Assembly: GCF_016429015.1 (NCBI RefSeq)
Contig: NZ_JAELTU010000043.1
Span: forward strand, 1-47,000
Source: Rhizobium sp. ASV20
GTDB lineage: Bacteria; Pseudomonadota; Alphaproteobacteria; Rhizobiales; Rhizobiaceae
Direction: 5' to 3'
Length of the DNA stretch: 47,000 nt
In this document: positions 43,402-47,000 of the stretch, piece by piece
Numbering within the stretch: the first letter of the stretch is position 1
Layout of the letters: each line of letters starts with the position of its first letter
Translations under genes and position numbers: made by a program
The notes under the pieces: generated by a model
Database searches by the model: none
Seen by the model: the letters and a program-made list of their open reading frames with translations, nothing else
What the model was told of the DNA's origin: nothing

Positions 43402-43801
43402 CAATGAGGGCAACGGATCCGCGATCACCGATAGGGACCACTGAATAGCTCCGTCTGCGCTAGATCGACTCTGCACGCTCAACCCGGTGACGGGGTGAGC
43501 GCGCGGACCATTGTATTTGCGATGACGGCCGCATGCGCGAGGCAGTCCTCTGGCGTTCTGTGGGCAGAGCCCCTCCTGCCGCGCCAATATTGATACTGAT
43601 CAATGCGACGGCGCAGTTTCCCGGCAGACTGCGTCGCATGAGGGAAAAAGGCACGCGACCATACCTTGAGCCAAGGGCGATAAGCGGCACGGACGAGCCT
43701 CCACTGCCTTTCCCTCGCATGGGAAGCATAGAAAGCCGCGGCTGAGCGTCTGGCGATGCAACCGTTGAAAAAGCTGTCGTAACCGAGGGTGAGGAATAGT
43801 C
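43402..43801. other. Intergenic region with FNR/FixK box and long leader
   Basis: This region holds the strict box at 43590. The leader to the CBS-BON start (about 160 nt) contains a 35-codon frame at 43638-43745 (MREKGTRPYLEPRA) without a ribosome site. I treat that frame as chance. Confidence 0.45.
43590..43603 (+). promoter_or_regulatory. FNR/FixK box
   Basis: TTGATACTGATCAA is a strict match with both half-sites perfect. The CBS-BON gene starts 198 nt after its end. A CAGACT hexamer (43625-43630) at 31 nt matches only 3 of 6. Confidence 0.8.
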
Positions 43802-44497
43802 ATGCAGGCAAAGGACATCATGACACGGAACGTCATCACGGTCTCGGCGACCATGAGTGTTCGAAACGCAGCCCTTTTGCTCAGGGCCAACGACATAAGT
43901 GGCCTCCCGGTAGTCGGCGATGACGGTGCCGTATGTGGAATACTCACCGAAGGAGACCTTATGCCGCGGCTCGGAGGCAATCGGAGTCCGATCGACAAGG
44001 GCACAAGCCGTGCCGGTGAACGGCACGAACTGAGCAACTATATACAAATCCACGGCTGGTCCGTCGCTGAAGCGATGAGCCGGGATGTGATAAGCGCCAG
44101 CTCGGATACGGAAATCGGCCGGATCGCTGGCATCATGATCTCTCACGGGATCAAACGGGTCCCTATCATCGACGGTTTGCAACTTGTCGGCATCATCAGC
44201 CGGTGCGACTTGCTGAACCTGATCATCGATGCGCCCGTCGAGACGATCGCGAGAGGGGACGAAGCACTTGGGCTAGCCATCCGGACCCGGCTTGCAACGG
44301 ATCTCGGGATCGGCCGCGACAAGGTCGAGGTCGTCGTCAAAGACGGACGCGTGCAGATTAGGGGACGGCTTGATTCCGATGTCGAGCGTCGAGCGATCCG
44401 GGCCTTAATCGAGAAGGTTCGGGGCACCGGCGGGTATACTGATCGATCCGTGATTTCGCCTTCGAGCGCCACCAATAGTCCTGACGGTGCAAAATGA
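43802..44497 (+). CDS. CBS-pair/BON domain protein, divergent copy
   Basis: A 231-aa protein with CBS1 (SGLPVVGDDGAVCGILTEGD), CBS2 (KRVPIIDGLQLVGIISRCD) and a C-terminal BON domain (VKDGRVQIRGRLDSDVERRA). It starts MQAKDIM rather than MLI, and its inter-CBS linker (GTSRAGERHELSNYIQIHGW) lacks the TER-x-RS-x-LLEF segment shared by the other three copies. The stop codon overlaps the start of the Nramp-like transporter (ATGA), which suggests the CBS sensor regulates that transporter. It lies behind the strict box at 43590. Confidence 0.9.
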   Translation: MQAKDIMTRNVITVSATMSVRNAALLLRANDISGLPVVGDDGAVCGILTEGDLMPRLGGNRSPIDKGTSRAGERHELSNYIQIHGWSVAEAMSRDVISASSDTEIGRIAGIMISHGIKRVPIIDGLQLVGIISRCDLLNLIIDAPVETIARGDEALGLAIRTRLATDLGIGRDKVEVVVKDGRVQIRGRLDSDVERRAIRALIEKVRGTGGYTDRSVISPSSATNSPDGAK

Positions 44498-45810
44498 GCG
44501 ACGAGCTGTTAGTCGACCACCCGAGATCATGGCAATCGCGACTTTGGGATCGCCTTGCGCGGCTGCGCCAACATCCGCTCGCCAAAGTCGGGCCGGGTCT
44601 CATCACCGGTGTTGCCGATGATGATCCGAGCGGTATCGCAACCTATTCCCAAGCCGGCGCGCAATTCGGCCTGAACATGCTTTGGACCATGCCGGTATCG
44701 TTTCCGATGATGGCCGTCGTCCAGGCGACCTGCGCACGGATCGGTCGTGTAACCGGGCGCGGACTTGCAGCAAACATAAAGGGCGCCTTTCCGCCAGTCG
44801 TACTCTATGCGGTGGTATTCTCGCTGCTGACAGCTAACATCTTGAACATTGCCGCCGATGTTGCCGCAATGGGTGAAGTGGCGGAGCTGGTGACCGGGCT
44901 CAACCGTCATTTGATGACGATGCTCTTCGTCTTCGGCACGCTCGCGCTTCAGGTCTTCATTCCCTACCACCGTTACGTGTCATTCCTGAAATGGCTGACG
45001 ATCTCGCTTTTGGCTTATGCGGCGGTCCTCTTCACCGTGCATGTCGATTGGAACCAAGTCGCCCTAAGGACGGTCTGGCCCGCAATCACTCCGACGTCGA
45101 CCTATGCGGCGGTTGTCGTCGGCGTTTTCGGCACGACGATCAGTCCCTATCTTTTCTTCTGGCAGGCCTCGGAAGAAGTCGAGGAAATGAACGCGGCACC
45201 GGGGGCAAAGCCGCTGTGCGAGGATCGCGCAAAGGCACCTGGTGAACTTAACCGGATTGGCTGGGATACCTGGAGCGGGATGCTCTATTCCAACCTTACA
45301 GCCTTTTTCATTATTCTTGCGACCGCCGTGACGCTGAATGTCGCCGGTATCACGCAGATCGATACCGCCGCTGAAGCCGCCAGCGCGCTTCGACCGCTGG
45401 CCGGACCATTCGCGGCCCTTATATTCGCGCTTGGAATTCTAGGCGTCGGCCTCATCGGCGTCCCAGTGCTCGCCGGCTCGGCCGGCTATGCTCTGGCGGA
45501 GGCGATGGGATGGAAATTCGGGCTGGAGCGAGCGCCGAATGATGCTCGGGGCTTTTATGGTGTCATTGCTATCAGTGTGCTGCTCGCATTGATCATCCAG
45601 TACTCTCCGATCACACCGATGAACGCTCTATTCTGGAGCGCTGTCATCAATGGGCTCCTCGCGGTCCCTCTGATTGCCGTCATACTGTTATTGGCTGCGA
45701 ACCCGAAGGTCATGGGGCCCTATAGGATAGGCGCCATATCGTCATGGATCGGCTGGATCACCGTTGCGCTCATGGGGGTAGCCGCGATCATGATGTTCGT
45801 GCCGGGTTAG
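44494..45810 (+). CDS. Nramp-like divalent metal transporter, atypical motifs
   Basis: A 438-aa transporter with about eleven helices and Nramp architecture. In the first helix the canonical DPGN is replaced by DDDPSGIATYSQAG, and the helix-6 region, normally MPHN-like, reads GTTISPYLFFWQASEEVEEM. Two of the classic metal ligands are thus altered, as in a divergent Nramp clade whose substrate is not certain (Mn, Mg or other). Start and stop are clear. It is translationally coupled to the CBS-BON gene ahead (4-nt overlap), so both depend on the FNR/FixK box at 43590. Confidence 0.87.
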   Translation: MSDELLVDHPRSWQSRLWDRLARLRQHPLAKVGPGLITGVADDDPSGIATYSQAGAQFGLNMLWTMPVSFPMMAVVQATCARIGRVTGRGLAANIKGAFPPVVLYAVVFSLLTANILNIAADVAAMGEVAELVTGLNRHLMTMLFVFGTLALQVFIPYHRYVSFLKWLTISLLAYAAVLFTVHVDWNQVALRTVWPAITPTSTYAAVVVGVFGTTISPYLFFWQASEEVEEMNAAPGAKPLCEDRAKAPGELNRIGWDTWSGMLYSNLTAFFIILATAVTLNVAGITQIDTAAEAASALRPLAGPFAALIFALGILGVGLIGVPVLAGSAGYALAEAMGWKFGLERAPNDARGFYGVIAISVLLALIIQYSPITPMNALFWSAVINGLLAVPLIAVILLLAANPKVMGPYRIGAISSWIGWITVALMGVAAIMMFVPG

Positions 45811-45919
45811 TTGAGGCAGCGTCTATGTCTTCGCTCTTAGGTCATTGTGGCCGCTCGCCCGCGATTAGGATCGGACGTCCCGGCTAAAGTCACCCGATCT
45901 TCCATGCCGCATCGAAAAT

Positions 45920-45933
45920 TTGACACCGATCAA
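45920..45933 (+). promoter_or_regulatory. FNR/FixK box
   Basis: TTGACACCGATCAA is a strict match about 90 nt ahead of the CBS-BON gene at 46023. The -10-like region is weak (a GATAAC-like stretch). Confidence 0.8.
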
Positions 45934-46022
45934 AGCGGCCCCGCAAGGGTGTTGATAACTCTAGGTTCATCACGCCGCGCAAGGCCCCTTGCCGAGCCAT
46001 GCATTCTGAAAAGGAGATGAAC

Positions 46023-46757
46023 ATGCTGATCCAAGCCGTCATGAATGCGCCCGCAATTACTGTCAGTCCGGCGACGTCTGTAGTCGACGCCGTCACGATT
46101 ATGCTCGACCGTCGTGTCAGCGGTCTTCCGGTCGTCGACGACAATGGCAGCCTTGTCGGCATAGTCAGCGAAGCTGATTTCCTTCGCCGCGGCGAATTGA
46201 GCACCGAACGCAAGCGATCCTGGTTGCTGGAGTTTCTGACGAGTCCCGGCAAGCTCGCCGATGAATACGTGCTCTCCCATGGCAGGACTGTCGAAGAGGT
46301 CATGACGTCCGACGTTGTCACCATAGCTCCCGATGCCGAACTCACCGTTGCAGTGGACCTGATGGAAAAGCATGGCGTCAAGCGCTTGCCGGTCGTCGTC
46401 CAGGGTAAAGTGATCGGAATGGTCTGTCGGTCCGACCTGATGAGGGCGTTGGCCAACATGCAGCCGAAGGTCACGGTGCCAACCAGCGACGACGCGATCG
46501 CGAATGCGGTCATTGCAGAGCTGGCGCATCAAAGCTGGAGCCGGAACGGCTTCATCAATGTTCACGTATCACACGGCATCGTCGAATTAGGGGGCAGTAT
46601 TTTCGACGAGCGAGAACGACTTGCTGCCAAAGTTGCTGCGGAGAACGTACCAGGGGTCAAATCCGTTATCGATCAGATCACCTGGATCGATCCCTATCTC
46701 GGTGTCGCGATGCCGGAGCCAAATACACCACTCGAAATTCAACCACCTTTGGAGTGA
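46023..46757 (+). CDS. CBS-pair/BON domain protein
   Basis: A 244-aa close paralogue of the proteins at 3482 and 8056. It has CBS1 (SGLPVVDDNGSLVGIVSEAD), the shared linker (TERKRSWLLEFLTSPGKLAD), CBS2 (KRLPVVVQGKVIGMVCRSD), BON (VSHGIVELGGSIFDERERLA) and a C-terminal ITWIDPYLGVAMPEP tail. AAGGAG 6 nt before ATG 46023 sets the start; upstream in-frame Mets have poor sites. It is the last complete gene before cydA and lies behind its own FNR/FixK box. Confidence 0.9.
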   Translation: MLIQAVMNAPAITVSPATSVVDAVTIMLDRRVSGLPVVDDNGSLVGIVSEADFLRRGELSTERKRSWLLEFLTSPGKLADEYVLSHGRTVEEVMTSDVVTIAPDAELTVAVDLMEKHGVKRLPVVVQGKVIGMVCRSDLMRALANMQPKVTVPTSDDAIANAVIAELAHQSWSRNGFINVHVSHGIVELGGSIFDERERLAAKVAAENVPGVKSVIDQITWIDPYLGVAMPEPNTPLEIQPPLE

Positions 46758-46931
46758 GACGATCGCACTCGATTAATTCGCCATCCCACCTGCATTACTC
46801 ATGCAGTAACGACCCGATGACCTGCGCGACAACTGCATCTGTTCGAGCCCTTTGGGTTGCCATCATAAGTCCAGCGCGTCGAATGGCGCCGCATTCCTGT
46901 CAGACACACCGTAGGGGGTGGGAGAAAGACT

Positions 46932-47000
46932 ATGGAACTCGATATCGTGGCGCTATCGCGCCTGCAGTTTGCCATGACGGCGCTGTATCACTTCTTATTT
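46932..47000 (+). CDS. cydA: Cytochrome bd ubiquinol oxidase subunit I, N-terminal fragment
   Basis: The last 23 codons in the window read MELDIVALSRLQFAMTALYH followed by FLF, the typical CydA start; the His at position 20 is probably an axial haem ligand. GGGAGAAAGACT before the ATG supports the start. The enzyme oxidises ubiquinol with high oxygen affinity. No FNR-type box was seen in the 175 nt upstream, so its regulation cannot be tied to the neighbours from this window. Confidence 0.85.
   Translation, partial: MELDIVALSRLQFAMTALYHFLF

Noticed and set aside
43638..43745. 35-codon frame in the leader of the CBS-BON gene
   Set aside because: No ribosome site and no conserved features; probably chance.

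Overview
The window looks like part of an alphaproteobacterial genome of the Rhizobiales, most likely a Rhizobiaceae plasmid or accessory region. This is inferred from gene families (CBS-BON proteins, tandem universal stress proteins, DmeR/RcnR-RcnA, VIT, MacAB, YhiI-RbbA-YhhJ, a TPCP-type metal ATPase), IS3- and IS6-family elements, and moderately high GC with typical Shine-Dalgarno sites. No rRNA, tRNA or CRISPR was seen.

The most striking feature is regulatory. About 18 intergenic sites match the FNR/FixK anaerobox TTGAY-N4-RTCAA or a close variant. Ten are strict matches, and they sit just ahead of start codons across 2.5-46 kb. Twelve of the 18 have a -10-like hexamer centred 31-33 nt from the box centre, the geometry of class II FNR/FixK-activated promoters. 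The window therefore reads as one large low-oxygen stress island, ending on the right with the first codons of cydA (cytochrome bd oxidase).

Layout: 0-0.4 kb, end of an IS3-family element. 0.6-2.5 kb, a VIT-family membrane protein and a decayed zinc alcohol dehydrogenase. 2.5-9.6 kb, a small unknown protein with a USP, two CBS-BON proteins, a GNAT-like protein, an intact Zn-ADH, a broken USP, a host-attachment-family protein with a small membrane protein, and a flavodoxin-like oxidoreductase. 9.8-13.7 kb, MacA-MacB and an SPW-repeat membrane protein. 13.8-18.9 kb, a small membrane protein, a decayed BON gene, a large acyl-CoA ligase/GNAT fusion (Pat-like) and two USPs. 19-22.9 kb, a tiny membrane-anchored protein, an APH/P-loop fusion divergent from CysQ, and a triple-BON protein. 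22.9-25.7 kb, an IS6 element that has cut a CDF metal exporter, then RcnA, its RcnR-type regulator and a DUF1289 protein. 26-32.9 kb, a DegP protease, a DUF1488-like protein, a beta-CASP ribonuclease-like protein, a frameshifted chaB, DUF2267, a frameshifted Nudix gene and a second SPW protein. 33.2-38.1 kb, the yhiI-rbbA-yhhJ exporter operon. 38.4-46.8 kb, a tandem USP, a P1B metal ATPase, MgtC/DUF4010, a CBS-BON protein translationally coupled to an Nramp-like transporter, and another CBS-BON protein. 46.9 kb, cydA.

The genes fit adaptation to hypoxia: nucleotide-sensing CBS and USP proteins, envelope quality control (DegP, BON), efflux pumps, metal handling, fermentative alcohol metabolism, post-translational acylation and a high-affinity oxidase. 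Several pseudogenes (ADH, USP, BON) belong to the same families as intact neighbours, suggesting duplication within the island followed by decay.
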